From: Monodelphis domestica
Taxonomy: Eukaryota > Chordata > Mammalia > Didelphimorphia > Didelphidae
DNA length: 64,000 bases
Direction of reading: 5' to 3'
Assembly: GCF_027887165.1 (NCBI RefSeq)
Contig: NC_077235.1
Span: 10,115,884-10,179,883, forward strand
Under the pieces are notes generated by a model. That model did no database searches, was not told the DNA's origin, and saw only the letters and a program-made list of their open reading frames with translations. Positions 53,114-64,000 of the stretch are shown here, piece by piece; position 1 is the stretch's first letter, and each line of letters opens with the position of its first letter. A program made the position numbers and the translations under genes.

Positions 53114-56100
53114 ATGCTGGGAAATACACAGCTAGTAATAATAACTCTGAATGTGAATGGAATGAACTCACCTATAAAACGCATTTAGAGCCCAAATTAG
53201 AGTCCAAAACCCTACCATATGCTGTCTACAAGAAACACATATGAGAAAGGTAGATACACATAGGGTGAAAGTAAGAGGGTGAAGCCAAATCTATTGGGCA
53301 TCAACTGACAAAAAGAAGGAAGGAATCGCAATCATGATATCCAACAAAGCCAAAGTAAAAATAAATCTAGTTAAAAGAGATAGGGAAGGTAATTACATCC
53401 TGATAAAAGGCAGTATAGACAGTGAGGAAATATTTGTACTCAACATGTATGCACCAAATAGCATAGCATCCAAATTTCTAAAGGAGAAACTAGAGGAACT
53501 CAAGGATGAAATAGATAGAAAAACTATACTAGTGGGAGACCTGAACCTTCCTCTATCTGAACTAGATAAATCAAACCAAAAAATAAATAAAAGAGAGGTA
53601 AGAGAAGTGAATGAAATCTTAGAAAAATTAGAGTTAGTAGACATGTGGAGAAAAATAAATAGGGACAAAAAGGAATATACCTTCTTTTCAGCAGCACATG
53701 GTACATTCACAAAAATTGACCATGTATTAGGGCATAAAAACATTGCAAACAAGTGCAAAAGAGCAGAAATAATAAATGCAACTTTCTCAGATCACAATGC
53801 AATGAAAATAATAATTAGTAAGGGAACATGGAGAGGTAAATCGAAAATTAATTGGAAATTAAACAATACAATTCTCCAAAACCAGTTAGTTAAAGAACAA
53901 ATCATAGAAACAATTAATAACTTCATTGAAGAAAATGACAATGATGAGACATCCTTTCAAAACCTATGGGATGCAGCCAAAGCAGTACTCAGGGGTAAAT
54001 TTATATCCTTGAGTTCACATATTAACAAATTAAGAAGGGCAGAGGTCAATGAACTGGGCATGCAAATTAAAAAAATTAGAAAGTGAACAAATTAAAAATC
54101 CTCAGATGAAGACTAAATTAGAGATCTTAAAACTCAAAGGAGAAATTAATAAAATTGAAAGTCAAAGAACTATTTATTTAATAAATAAGACTAGAAGCTG
54201 GTACTTTGAAAAAACAAATAAAATAGACAAAGTACTAGTCAGTCTAATTAAAAAAAGGAAAGAAATAAACCAAATTGACAGTACCAAGATGAAAAAGGAG
54301 ACCTCACCTCTAATGAAGAGGAAATTAAGGCAATCATTAAAAACTACTCTGCCCAATTATATGGCAAAAAATATGGCAATCTAGGTGATATGGATGAATA
54401 CTTACAAAAATATAAATTACCTAGACTAAAAGAGGAAGAAATAAATTACCTTAACAACCCCATTTCAGAAAAAGAAATTGAACAAACCATCAAAGAATTC
54501 CCTAAGAAAAAATCCCCAGGTCCAGATGGATTCACAAATGAATTCTAGCAAACATTCAAAGAACAACTAATCCCAATATTAAACAAACTATTTGACAGAA
54601 TAGGCCAAGAAGGAGTTCTACCAAATTCATTCTATGACACAAACATGGTACTGATCCCAAAGCCAGGCAGGTCAAAAACAGAGAAAGAAAACTATAGACC
54701 AATCTCCCTAATGAATATAGATGCAAAAATCTTAAATAGAATACTATCAAAAAGGCTCCAGCAAGTCATCACAAGGGTCATCCACTATGACCAGGCAGGA
54801 TTCATACCAGGAATGCAAGGATGGTTCAATATTAGGAAAACCATCCACATAATTGACCATATTAACAAGGAAACTGACAAAAATTACATGATTATCTCAA
54901 TAGATACAGAAAAAGCCTTTGATAAAATACAACACCCATTCCTATTGAAAACACTAGAAATTATAGGAATAGAAGGGCCTTTCCTAAAAATAATAAACAG
55001 TATATATCTAAAACCATCAGCAAACATCATCTGCAATAGGGATAAACTAGAAGCCTTTCCAATAAGATCAGGAGTAAAACAAGGATGGCCATTATCACCT
55101 CTATTATTTAACATTGTACTAGAAACACTAGCAGTAGCAATTAGAGAAGAAAAAGAAATTGAAGGTATTAAAATAGTCAATGAGGAGACCAAGCTATCAC
55201 TCTTTGCAGACGATATGATGGTTTACTTAAGGAATACTAGAGAATCAACCAAAAAGTTACTCAAAATAATCAACAACTTTAGCAAAGTTGCAGGATACAA
55301 AATAAATCCACATAAGTCATCAGCATTTCTATATATCTCTAACCCACTTCAGCAGCAAGAATTAGAAAGAGAAATACCATTTAAAATCACCCTGAACAAT
55401 ATAAAATACTTAGGAATCTATCTGCCGAGACAAACACAGGAACTATATGAACACAACTACAAAACACTTTCCACACAGCTAAAACTAGATCTAAACAATT
55501 GGAAAAACATTGATTGCTCATGGGTGGGACAAACTAACATAATAAAAATGACAATCCTACCCAAATTAATTTACTTATTTAGTGCCATACCCATTGAACT
55601 ACCAAAAAACTTCTTTACTGAATTAGAAAAAACCATAACTAAGTTCATTTGGAAGAACAAAAGATCAAGAATATCCAGGGAAATAATGGAAAAAAATGCA
55701 AAGGAAAGAGTCTCAGATCTCAAAGTATACTATAAAGCAGTGGTTATCTAAACAATTTGGTACTGGCTAAGAGACAGAAAGGAGGATCAGTGGAATAGAC
55801 TTGTCGTAAATGATCTCAGAAAGACAGTTTATGACAAACCCAAAGACCCCAGCTTTTGGGACAAAAATCCATTATTTGATAAAAACTGCTGGGAAAATTG
55901 GAAGACAGTGTGGGAGAGATTAGGTTTGGATCAACACCTCACACCCTACACCAAGGTAAATTCAGAATGGGTGAATGACTTGAACATAAAGAAGGAAACT
56001 ATAAGTAAATTAGGTGAACACAGAATAGTATACATGTCAGACCTTTGGGAAGGGAAAGATTTTAAAAACCAAGCAAGACTTAGAAAGAGTCACAAAATGT

Positions 56101-56875
56101 AAAATAAATAATTTTGACTACATCAAATTAAAAAGTTTTTGTACAAACAAAACCAATGTAACTAAAATCAGAAGGGTAGCAACAAATTGGGAAATAATCT
56201 TCATAAAAACCTCTGACAAGGTTTAATTACTCAAATTTACAAAGAGCTAAATCAATTGTACAAAAAAATCAAGCCATTCTCCAATTGATAAATGGGCAAG
56301 GGACATGAACAGGCAGTTCTCAGCCAAAGAAATCAAAACTATTAATAAGCACATGAAAAAGTGTTCTACATCTCTTATAATCACAGAGATGCAAATCAAA
56401 ACAACTCTGAGGTATCACCTCACACCTAGCAGATTGGCTAACATAACAGCTATGGAAAGTAATGAATGCTGGAGGGGATGTGGCAAAGTAGGGATACTAA
56501 TTCATTGCTGGTGGAGTTGTGAATTGATCCAGCCATTCTGGAGGGCAATTTGGAACTATTGATCCAGCCATAGCACTGCTGGGTTTGTATCCCAAAGAGA
56601 TAATAAGGAAAAAGATTTGTACAAGAATATTCATAGCTGCACTCTTTGTGGTGGCCATAAATTGGAAAATGAGGGGATGCCCTTCAATTGGGGAATGGCT
56701 GAACAAATTGTGGTATATGTTGGTGATGGAATACTATTGTGCTAAAAGGAATAATAAAGTGGAAGAATTCCATGGAGACTGGAACAACCTCCAGGAAGTG
56801 ATGCAGAGCGAAAGGAACAGAACCAGGAAAACATTGTACACAGAGACTGATACACTGTGGTACAATCGAAGGTAA
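53114..56875 (+). pseudogene. L1 ORF2 (endonuclease and reverse transcriptase), several breaks
   Basis: Begins MLGNTQLVIITLNVNG with the endonuclease start (NSPIKR) and soon meets a TAG. Other frames continue QNPTICCLQETHM, MYAPN, GDLNLPLSELDKS and the endonuclease signature SDHNAM (frame 53334-54086). The reverse transcriptase shows [14 protein letters not shown], a TAG at 54547-54549 where the 45.9 kb copy reads [23 protein letters not shown], and a TAA at 55749-55751 before TIWYWLRDRKEDQW. The cysteine-rich C-terminal segment ([18 protein letters not shown]) is near 56460. Confidence 0.93.
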
Positions 56876-57211
56876 TGGACTTCTCCATTAGTGGCAGTGT
56901 AATGTCCCTGAACAATCTGTAGGGATCTAAAAAACACTATCCTCAAGCAGAAGATAAACTGTGTGAGTAGACTACAGGGGTTGAGGGGATATGACTGAGG
57001 AGAGACTCTAAACGAACACTCTAATGCAAATACCAACAACATGGAAATGGGTTTGAATCAAGAACACATGTGATACCCAGTGGAATCGCGTGTGGGGTAT
57101 GGGAGAGGTAGTGGGAGGGTGGGGAGGGAAGAAAAGAAAATTATCTTTGTTTCCAGTGAATAATGTTTGGAAATGACCAAATAAAAATTTAAAAAAAGAG
57201 ACAGGAAGGGG

Positions 57212-57310
57212 CCAGGTTATGAAGGGCTTTAAAGGACAAACAGACAACTTTATCCTGGAAGTAATTGGGAGTCCCTGGAATTTATTGAGCGGAGCTAAGG
57301 GAACCTCTCC
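57212..57310 (+). repeat. Long unclassified interspersed repeat, right half
   Basis: CCAGGTTATGAAGGGCTTTA, TTTATCCTGGAAGTAATTGG and GGAATTTATTGAGCGGAGC continue the element broken at 50524. Confidence 0.65.
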
Positions 57311-57947
57311 CCTAATTAGAGTTCTTCAAGCAAAGGCTTGAATGATCCCTTGTTGTATTGCTTTTTTAGGTTACGTTGGACTAGCAGGACTCTAAGGTGC
57401 CTTCCAGCCCTGAGGATTCTGGGCATCATTCCATTATTCCACAGTGGCTAAACACTAGTCATAGGGAGGAGGGTAGGCTCAATTGCTTGGGTAGCTGTGG
57501 TCTAAGCAAATTCTACTTAAAAAAGAGCAATGCTTTGGGTTTTTTATACCAGTCATTTTGCTGTGATACCCTTTCTTGCTATAATGAAAACCAGACTTCC
57601 TGCCAAGGTGGTTGCCTGAAGGAGAGGCAGACCACCCAGGTCCCCCCTCTCTGTTTCAGCAAAATCCTGACATTCACACCAGACTGCAAAATGATCAAGA
57701 AATTCTGTGAGAGACTAAATGACTTCTTCCACCACTGAGCTCATGTGCAGCCTGAGCAAGGATCAGGAGTGAGGAGTTAAGGGGGAGGTTAGTACAGGCC
57801 ACAAACTTCCTGACTCTGAAGAGAGGGATAAAAATGAGGGAAAAAGAAAAGCAGGAGAGTCAAATTTGAGGAGATTGTCCCTTTGGCAGCTGAGGGAGCA
57901 GCTGAACAGATTGTGCTATATGAATGTCATGGAATATTACTGCACCA
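57311..57947. other. Intergenic sequence with a short exon-like reading frame
   Basis: About 57661-57738 is an open stretch after a CTCTCTGTTTCAG acceptor-like sequence, encoding ILTFTPDCKMIKKFCERL and ending NDFFHH at TGA. The frame upstream is cysteine-rich. I recognise no family and see no supporting partner exon. Otherwise nothing. Confidence 0.25.
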
Positions 57948-58222
57948 TGGGGCAGCTAGGTGACTTAGTGGGTAGAGAGCCAGGTCTGGTTCAGGTGTGC
58001 AAGGCTTGGCTACAAGAAGGAATCAGGGATCTGCCACCCCAGTTGCCACATAGAGGAGGTCCTCTTCTCAGGACAGAGAGGAGGAACATATGCCCTCAGA
58101 CACTTCCCAGCTGGGTGACCCTGGGCAAGTCACTTAACCCCCATTGCCCGGCCCTTACTACTCTTCTGCCTTGGAGCCAATACCCAGTATTGATTCTAAG
58201 ATGGAAGGGAAGGGTTTGAAAA
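57948..58222 (+). repeat. Marsupial tRNA-like SINE with an internal insertion
   Basis: GGGGCAGCTAGGTGACTTAG to GCCAGGTCT (57987), then about 100 bases instead of the usual 30-40, then normal sequence from CCCTCAGACACTTCCCAG (58092) to TTGATTCTAAGATGGAAGG and its tail. Confidence 0.8.
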
Positions 58223-58639
58223 TATTATTATACCATAATAAATAGGAGATTCCTGAGAATCCTGGGTAGCATGAAGTGATGTAGAGTGAAGCGAGCAGAG
58301 TCAGAAAAACAATTTCTGCAAGGATAGCAACACCAGAAGAAAGAGAACTCCAAGAGCCTGAAAAACTCTGCTAAACACACTGATCAGCCATGGTTCTGGA
58401 GGCCTTACAATGAATCGTATTTCCCAGTTCGTGACATATGACGCAGATTTGTGGATAAGGCCAGGGTGGGATTTTTGCCTCACTCTGCTTACTTGTGACA
58501 CGGTTTGGTTGTTTTTCCTTTCTCTTTCCCAGTTTTTAATTGGCTGGGCAAGGAGGTGGGGTGGCAGAGCCGGAAGAAGAAAGGCTTAGCATCCCATCAC
58601 AGAGATTTTTCCCAGACCAGTTTCTAATCATTTACCGAG

Positions 58640-59190
58640 ACAAGGCTGCTAGGTGGCGCTGCAGTGGACAAAGCACTTAGTCTGGAGTCAGGAAGGGCTG
58701 AATTAAAATTTGGCCTCAGACACCAACTAGCTGGGCAATCCTGAGAAAGAGGGAAGGCAACAAGCATTTATAAGGTGCTTACTATGTGCCAGACATTATG
58801 CTAAGTGCTTTTTGATCCCCACAACAACCTTGGGAAGTAAGTGCTGCTATCATCTCAGTTTTACAGTTGAAGAAACTGAGGCAAACAGCAGTTCAGTGAC
58901 ATGCTCAGGGTCATACAGCCAGATTTGGGCTCAGGCCTTTCTGATTCCTAGAGACAGCTAGTGGATAGAGTGTTGGACATGGAGAAGGAAGGCCTGAGTT
59001 CAGATGTGACCTCAGATATTCGATAGTCTAGTTGTGAGACCCTGGGCAAGTCACTGATCCTCTGCTTGTCTGAATCCACTGCAATGGCAAACCACTCTAG
59101 TGTCTTTACTGAGAAAACCTCTGGGAACAGTACTGGTATATCATGGTCCATGGGATCGCCAAGAGTCATACACAACTGAACAATACCAAC
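58640..59190. repeat. Cluster of nested SINEs
   Basis: About 58650-58745 is a sense SINE start (GGCTGCTAGGTGGCGCTGC). About 58755-58955 is an antisense MIR core (GCTTACTATGTGCCAGAC, TTTACAGTTGAAGAAAC). About 58960-59190 is a sense SINE with BovB-like terminus (CATGGGATCGCCAAGAGTC). Confidence 0.65.
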
Positions 59191-59370
59191 AACTTCCTGA
59201 CTCTGATCTGCTGCTTTTCCACTGTCAGATTCAGTTCTCATAGCTGTAAAATGGGAAGTAAAAATAGAACCTACCTCCTATTTGCAAACTGTGTCATAAG
59301 CCTTATGGTCCTATATAAATGCTAGCTGAAATTCTTTATTAAAAAACTAGATGACTACTGCAACATTTTA

Positions 59371-60460
59371 TTTTATTTTTAAAAAATCTATTTATTTATT
59401 TAGAATATTTTTTCCATGGTTACATGATTTCCCCCACCCTCTCCTCTTCTGTCCCCTCTCCCAGAGCTGACAAGGAGTTCCACTGAGTTATACATGTATC
59501 ATTGATCCAAACCTACATATATTATTCATATTTGCAATAGAGTGATCTTTTAACATCAAAACCCTAATCATATCCCTAATGAACCACGTGATCACTCATA
59601 TGTTTTTCTTCTGCGTTTCTGCTCCCATAGTTCTTTCTCTGGATGGGAATAGCTTCTTTCTCATAAGTGCCTCAGGATTGTCCTGGATCATTGCATTGCT
59701 GCTAGTAGAGAAGTCCATTACATTCGATTGTGCCACAGTGTATCCGTCTCTGTGTACAATGTTCTCCTGGTTCTGCTCCTTTCACTCTGCATCAATTCCT
59801 GGAGGTTGTTCCAGTTCACATGGAATCCCTTCAGTTCATTATTCCTTTGAGCACAAGAGTATTCTATCACCAACAGATACCACAATTTGTTTAACAGTTG
59901 AAGGGCATCCCCTCATTTTTCAATTTTTTGCCACCACAAAGTCTTTTCCCCTATTGTCTCTTTTGGGTACAAACCCAACAGTAGTATGGCGGGGTCAAAG
60001 GGGAGGCATTTTTAAAAAATCCCTTAGCACAAAATTCCAGATTGCCCTCCAGAATGGGTGAACTAATTCATAATTCCACTAGCGGTATATAATTTTGTCC
60101 CAATTTTGCCACATCTCCTCCAACATTTATCACTTTCCTTTGCTGATATATTGGCCAGTCTGCTAGGTATAAGGTGGTACCTCAGTGTTATTTTTATTTG
60201 CATTTCTCTAATCAGGAGAGATTTAGAACACTTTTTTTGTGTAATTATTGATAGTTTTGATTTCTTCATCCAAGAACTGCCTATTCTTATCCCTTTACCA
60301 TTTGTCGAATGGGGAATGGCTTGATTTTTTTATACATTTGACTTAGTTCCTTTTATATTGGGGAAATGAAACCTTTATCAGAGAGTTTTGTTATAAAGAT
60401 TTTTTCCCCAGTTTGTTGCTTTTCTTCTAATTTTGGTTACATTCGTTTTGTTTGTACCAT
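59371..60460 (-). mobile_element. 5'-truncated antisense L1 with 12 bp target-site duplication
   Basis: TGCAACATTTTA at 59359-59370 is repeated at 60461-60472. Between them the plus strand is L1 in reverse: a T-rich head, TTCACTCTGCATCAATTCCTG, ACCACAATTTGTTTAACAG, TCCAGAATGGGTGAAC, and at the far end TTTTGGTTACATTCG, i.e. ORF2 C-terminus plus 3' UTR. Diverged from the two younger copies and without an open frame of note. Confidence 0.92.
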
Positions 60461-60498
60461 TGCAACATTTTAAAAATGCCCAGAAGAGAACATATCAG

Positions 60499-60696
60499 GG
60501 CAACTGAGTGGCTCAGTGGATTGAGAGCCAGAGCTAGAGATGGGAGGTCCTGGGTTCAAATATGACCTCAGACACTTCCCAGCTGTGTGACCCTGGGCAA
60601 GTCACTTAACCCCCATTGCCTAGCCCTTATCACTCTTCTGCCTTGGATCCAATACAGAATATTGATTCCAAAATGGAAGGTAAGGGGTTAAAAAAG
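60499..60696 (+). repeat. Marsupial tRNA-like SINE with near-perfect duplication
   Basis: CAACTGAGTGGCTCAGTGG start, GAGAGCCAGAGCTAGAGATG, ATTGATTCCAAAATGGAAGG and A-run. Flanked by GAAGAGAACATATCAG (60483-60498) and GAAGAGAACAGATCAG (60697-60712), one mismatch. Confidence 0.92.
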
Positions 60697-60845
60697 GAAG
60701 AGAACAGATCAGAAGGCAGTACAGATGAACAGGATGACTTTGGATTAATTGTATACTTTTTAAAAAGCAAGTACTATGAAATGGAGATTCATGGTTTCAC
60801 ATCAAGTCTGCCATTTTAGTGTACTGAATAACATAAAAAATAATG

Positions 60846-60935
60846 TTAAGTAATGGTTCCAAGGCCAAAGAGTGGTAAGGGCCAGGCAATGGGGGTTTAG
60901 TGACTTACCCAGGGTCACCCAGCAAATAACAAAAA
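60846..60935 (-). repeat. Antisense SINE fragment cut by a microsatellite
   Basis: GTTCCAAGGCCAAAGAGTGG and TGACTTACCCAGGGTCACC are the 3' half of the tRNA-like SINE in reverse; the 5' half is missing where the ATATCT array starts. Confidence 0.75.
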
Positions 60936-60954
60936 GCCAGGACAACTTATACAT

Positions 60955-61105
60955 ACATACATATCTATATCTATATCTATATCTACATCTATATCTATAT
61001 CTATATCTATATCTATATCTATATCTATATCTATATCTCTATATCTCTATATCTCTATATCTATATCTATATCTATATCTGTATCTGTATCTATATCTAT
61101 ATATA
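60955..61105. repeat. (TATATC)n hexanucleotide microsatellite
   Basis: About 150 bases of TATATC/TATCTA words with a few C and G interruptions (CTCTATATCTCTATAT). Confidence 0.97.
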
Positions 61106-64000
61106 CAAAGGCCACTTGGATCGGTGTGGGCAACAATGGGCACATGCAGCTCCCTCCTTATCTGCCATGGGACCTCTTAGAGCCAAGAGAACAGGCTTCA
61201 TTCCGAGGGTGTTCTGGTCTGTGTTGAAGCATGACCTGCTTTTAGATACAATCTGCATTCTTAACATTTTCTCTGTCATTTTCTTAAGTCTTGACAATGA
61301 CCAAACCAGAAATCCAGCCCTGATTTATAGGACTCACCTTGATTTCTGAGGTATAAACCCTCTGACTGATCTGGACAATCTGTTCTTATGTGGGTATACA
61401 CCCCTGTGAGGCCCCTTCTCTTCTCTCCTCTCCTCTGCTGCTGCTGCTGCTCCTCCTCCATCTGCCCCTAGAAATCCATGGGTCTCAAGCATCGTGTCTT
61501 CAGTGGAGGGTTGGCTTTGGAGTCAGGAAGACCTGGGTTCAGGTTGCCTTTGACCCTTACCAATGGGAGCAATGCTATGCGAGTCATTTAATTTCTCCAT
61601 GCTCTAGGCATGCTGGGACCTCCACCATCCTGGGAAAATTCCCATTGGAAAGGAGGTTCTAACCATTTCCTTTCCTTGAATGCAATCGTCTTATATAATA
61701 TAATTGTCTTCTGGCCAGGGTAGGCCAGAAAGATGAGGTCATGGGCCAAGAGGGCTTTAACTCAGAGGAAAGGGATGGAGAGACAGGAGAGCAGTTGCCA
61801 CACTGAGAGAAGCCCTGTGAGACAGAGGTCATATTCCAATGTATGAGTCACTCTGCAGGCCTCTGGCACCAAATGGCTGACCCTGGGGGGCCCTGGAATA
61901 CCTTAGATGCAACATGCTCAGCAGAGTGATTTCAAAATGAGCCTTTTGACCTCAGAGATGGGAAAGGTTCCAAATTAGGCCTTGGTGTCTTATTTCATTG
62001 ATTGTGTGATGAAGAAAATGTAATACAGACTCAACTTCAAAGGATGGGCCTGTGCACCTTTTCTTTTTAGGGGAGGAGAGCTGGTTGTTAACCATTGACC
62101 AGTATACTTGGGAGGTTGCCCTCCACACACATCTCTCCTCCAAGCTTCTTCTCCTGTTTCTGTTAAGGGTATGGCTGTCTTTGCCACCTCAAAGACATCC
62201 ATGATGCTTCTCTGTCCCTCACTGATGTTCCTACCCCACTTCTTTCTCCTTCAGCCTGTCCACTCAGTCAGGACCTGAATTCAGGCCTTCCCCCTTGGAC
62301 TGCTGGAATCATGGCCTCGTTGATCTTCCCAATTTCCATCTCTCCCTCTAGCTCCAGCCCACTCCACACAGCCTCTCCTTTGCTGTGGCAGATTTGTTTC
62401 CCAGAATCCTCCTATTCAGAAATTCTTGGCGATTCTCTAAACAATTGGAGGCTGGGCAGCAGGTGCCACTGTTCTCTGTGGCTCACAGACCCATGAGCAA
62501 GAAGACCCCAAGGCTGGCACTTGCCCAGCCAGGAATTATTTAGTTGTACATGGGCTCCGGGCACTGTGCCTGGATATAGGCTGCCATCTAGCTGCCTGTT
62601 GGCCAAAACTTCCTAGTGGGGAGCTGTCACCTACCAGGGCTAGCTGAGGTTAGGTTAGCCCAGAGCAGAGCCACAACAGCAGGTTTCGAGGCTGGGAGTG
62701 GGGAGACAGGAGAAGGGGTAGTAGTGGGAGGGGGGAAGCTGACCTGGGAGACTAGAAGGTATTCCTGCTCCAGGTTTTTGAGGCTGCTGGCAGCACCCTC
62801 TAGATTTCCTGCCCTGGGACAAAGCCTCAGGTGCCCCATCCTAATGGTAGCTTTGGTTGCAAGTATATCAAATATCTGTGGAGAACAGCATGGATTCATT
62901 AAGCTGAGCCAGGGAGGGCTCTGTTGACTCCTTCTCCTTTTCACATGATGTGGACAGCATTAGTCAGTTAGCACTTATTAAGTAAGTAGCTCTGATGTGC
63001 TCTGAGGACGAAAGAAAACCAAAAGAGCCCCCTTCCTCACCCCACTGCCAGCTCAGTGTTCTGTCTAGCCCTAGAGCCTATGTCTAGAGGATAGCTGGAC
63101 AGGCCTCCCGGTGGCTTGTGGTGGTGTGAACTGAGGTGTTCCTAGGGGAATAGTCATTTCCATGTGAAATGAGTTGGATTTGGCCGGAGTGAGGATTCAA
63201 ACAGGGCAGGCTTGTGAGGGGCACAGGTGGCCAGTCCAGGAAAATTCCCAGCATTCTTGGGGCTGACAGTTTGGTTTGGTCTGAGTTCTTTCAGGCCATG
63301 TGAGCAAATGTTTCTTTGCTCTGGACCACACCCCGAGCATTCCTTTGGAGCTCCCTTAGAGAAGGTTTTTTCATGGAGTCTCTTGTAAAATGAGGACACT
63401 GACACCTCTGGCCTCCTCGAGTGAGATGCTCTGTGAAGCTCGAAGCTCAGCACCAAGGCCAGAAGCTGCAGGACAAGTGGCCAGGGAAGGCCTGGGCCTT
63501 GCTCACTAGCTATGTGTCTCCCCAAGTCCTGTCTTTGGACTCTGGCTTTCTTGTCAAAAGGACTGGCCCCGTGACCTCTACGGTGGGGCATTCCCAGGCA
63601 GTGTTTCCTTTAGACTAGGGGTGCCCATCTATGGGGGGGCAAGGCTTAGGGGAATACTTGCTAAAGAGCCCAGTTAGCTGGCTACCAGTCACTGTTGTGA
63701 AGACAGTGGTGTCTTGGGAAGAGAATGGGGAGGGCTTCGGTGGTCTGGGAAACTGCGGAGGGGTTCTAGAGGTGCGTCTGGACAACTTGAGAGAAGTGCT
63801 TGGGCCATTTGGGCCTATTGGGCCAAACCCTTTCCAGGCTGAGTTAGGACCAAGCCAGGGACACGTGGGCCAGCAGACCCCAGCATTCACCCAAAACCAA
63901 ATGGGTTTTGGAGCGGTGAAGTGGCTGTCCTAAAACTTTCGGGACTCCCTGGGAGGGCGGCCCTCAAGGGCTCCCCTGGACTCCAGCGTTGCTTGGGCGC
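61106..64000. other. Unique sequence to the right edge; no gene recognised
   Basis: Few recognisable repeats: a CTG/CTC run near 61435 and possible old fragments. Several open frames of 90-145 codons exist on both strands, but none matches a protein I know. The last 60 bases turn CpG-rich (GGGAGGGCGGCCC... TTGGGCGC), which could be the edge of a CpG island outside the window. Confidence 0.35.

Larger units (their letters stand above)
50525..57198 (+). mobile_element. Full-length L1 with perfect 13 bp target-site duplication
   Basis: AGACAGGAAGGGG at 50512-50524 is repeated at 57199-57211. The element begins AGGGAGTCAAGATGGTGGC, with a YY1-like CAAGATGG at its extreme 5' end as in primate L1. 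Order: 5' UTR, ORF1 (51270-52401, one frame break near 51700), ORF2 (about 53114-56875, several breaks), 3' UTR and A-rich tail. A deletion of some 30 bases near 56559 is evident against the 48 kb copy. Length about 6.67 kb. Retrotransposition-dead in this form. Confidence 0.96.

Noticed and set aside
63154-63591. Minus-strand frame of 145 codons at the right end
   Set aside because: Composition and content look random; no recognised domain and no conserved exon signals.

Overview
This window is marsupial nuclear DNA, very probably from the X chromosome. The marsupial call rests on the interspersed repeats: many copies of a tRNA-like SINE (MAR1/WSINE type by recollection), BovB/RTE-type 3' tails ending in GAGTCGGACACGACT-like sequence, young L1 copies, and a marsupial-type solo LTR. 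The X call follows from the only gene I recognise, SRPX2, which is X-linked in human and lies in the ancient X-conserved block.

SRPX2 occupies the left half on the minus strand (about 1.58 to 30 kb, possibly to 32.8 kb). Nine coding exons can be placed to the base by conserved protein sequence, GT/AG splice sites and exon phases that add up without error (82, 81, 192, 177, 127, 122, 180, 134 and 122 nt; 405 and 2/3 codons). They encode signal peptide, acidic linker, sushi 1, sushi 2, HYR (two exons), sushi 3 and most of the C-terminal DUF4174 domain. The last coding exon lies off the left edge. The ATG exon has a strong splice acceptor 143 nt upstream of the ATG, so a noncoding exon 1 must exist; a CpG-richer, repeat-free patch at 32.54-33.06 kb with a good donor at 32,777 is the best candidate.

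The introns carry the unusual DNA: a 0.54 kb GAA.TTC array in intron 9, sense-strand GAA, grown from the tail of a SINE; a solo LTR in intron 7; a nested antisense L1 with a GGGGCC/G-rich patch in intron 4; a 5 kb degenerate TCTG/TCTA array with a higher-order unit in intron 2, ending about 0.6 kb from the ATG exon; and a 1.2 kb purine-pyrimidine tract between the ATG exon and the candidate exon 1.

The right half (33-64 kb) shows no protein-coding gene I can support. It holds a diverged tandem array with ETS-like AGGAAGT motifs (39.3-40.4 kb), a repeat-free AT-rich block resembling a conserved noncoding element (44.2-45.0 kb), a 5'-truncated L1 nested in an older antisense L1 with a 15 bp target-site duplication (45.8-48.7 kb), an essentially full-length L1 with a perfect 13 bp duplication (50.5-57.2 kb), and another antisense L1 with a 12 bp duplication (59.4-60.5 kb). 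In human, TSPAN6 lies divergently upstream of SRPX2; I do not find it here, so it would lie beyond the right edge.
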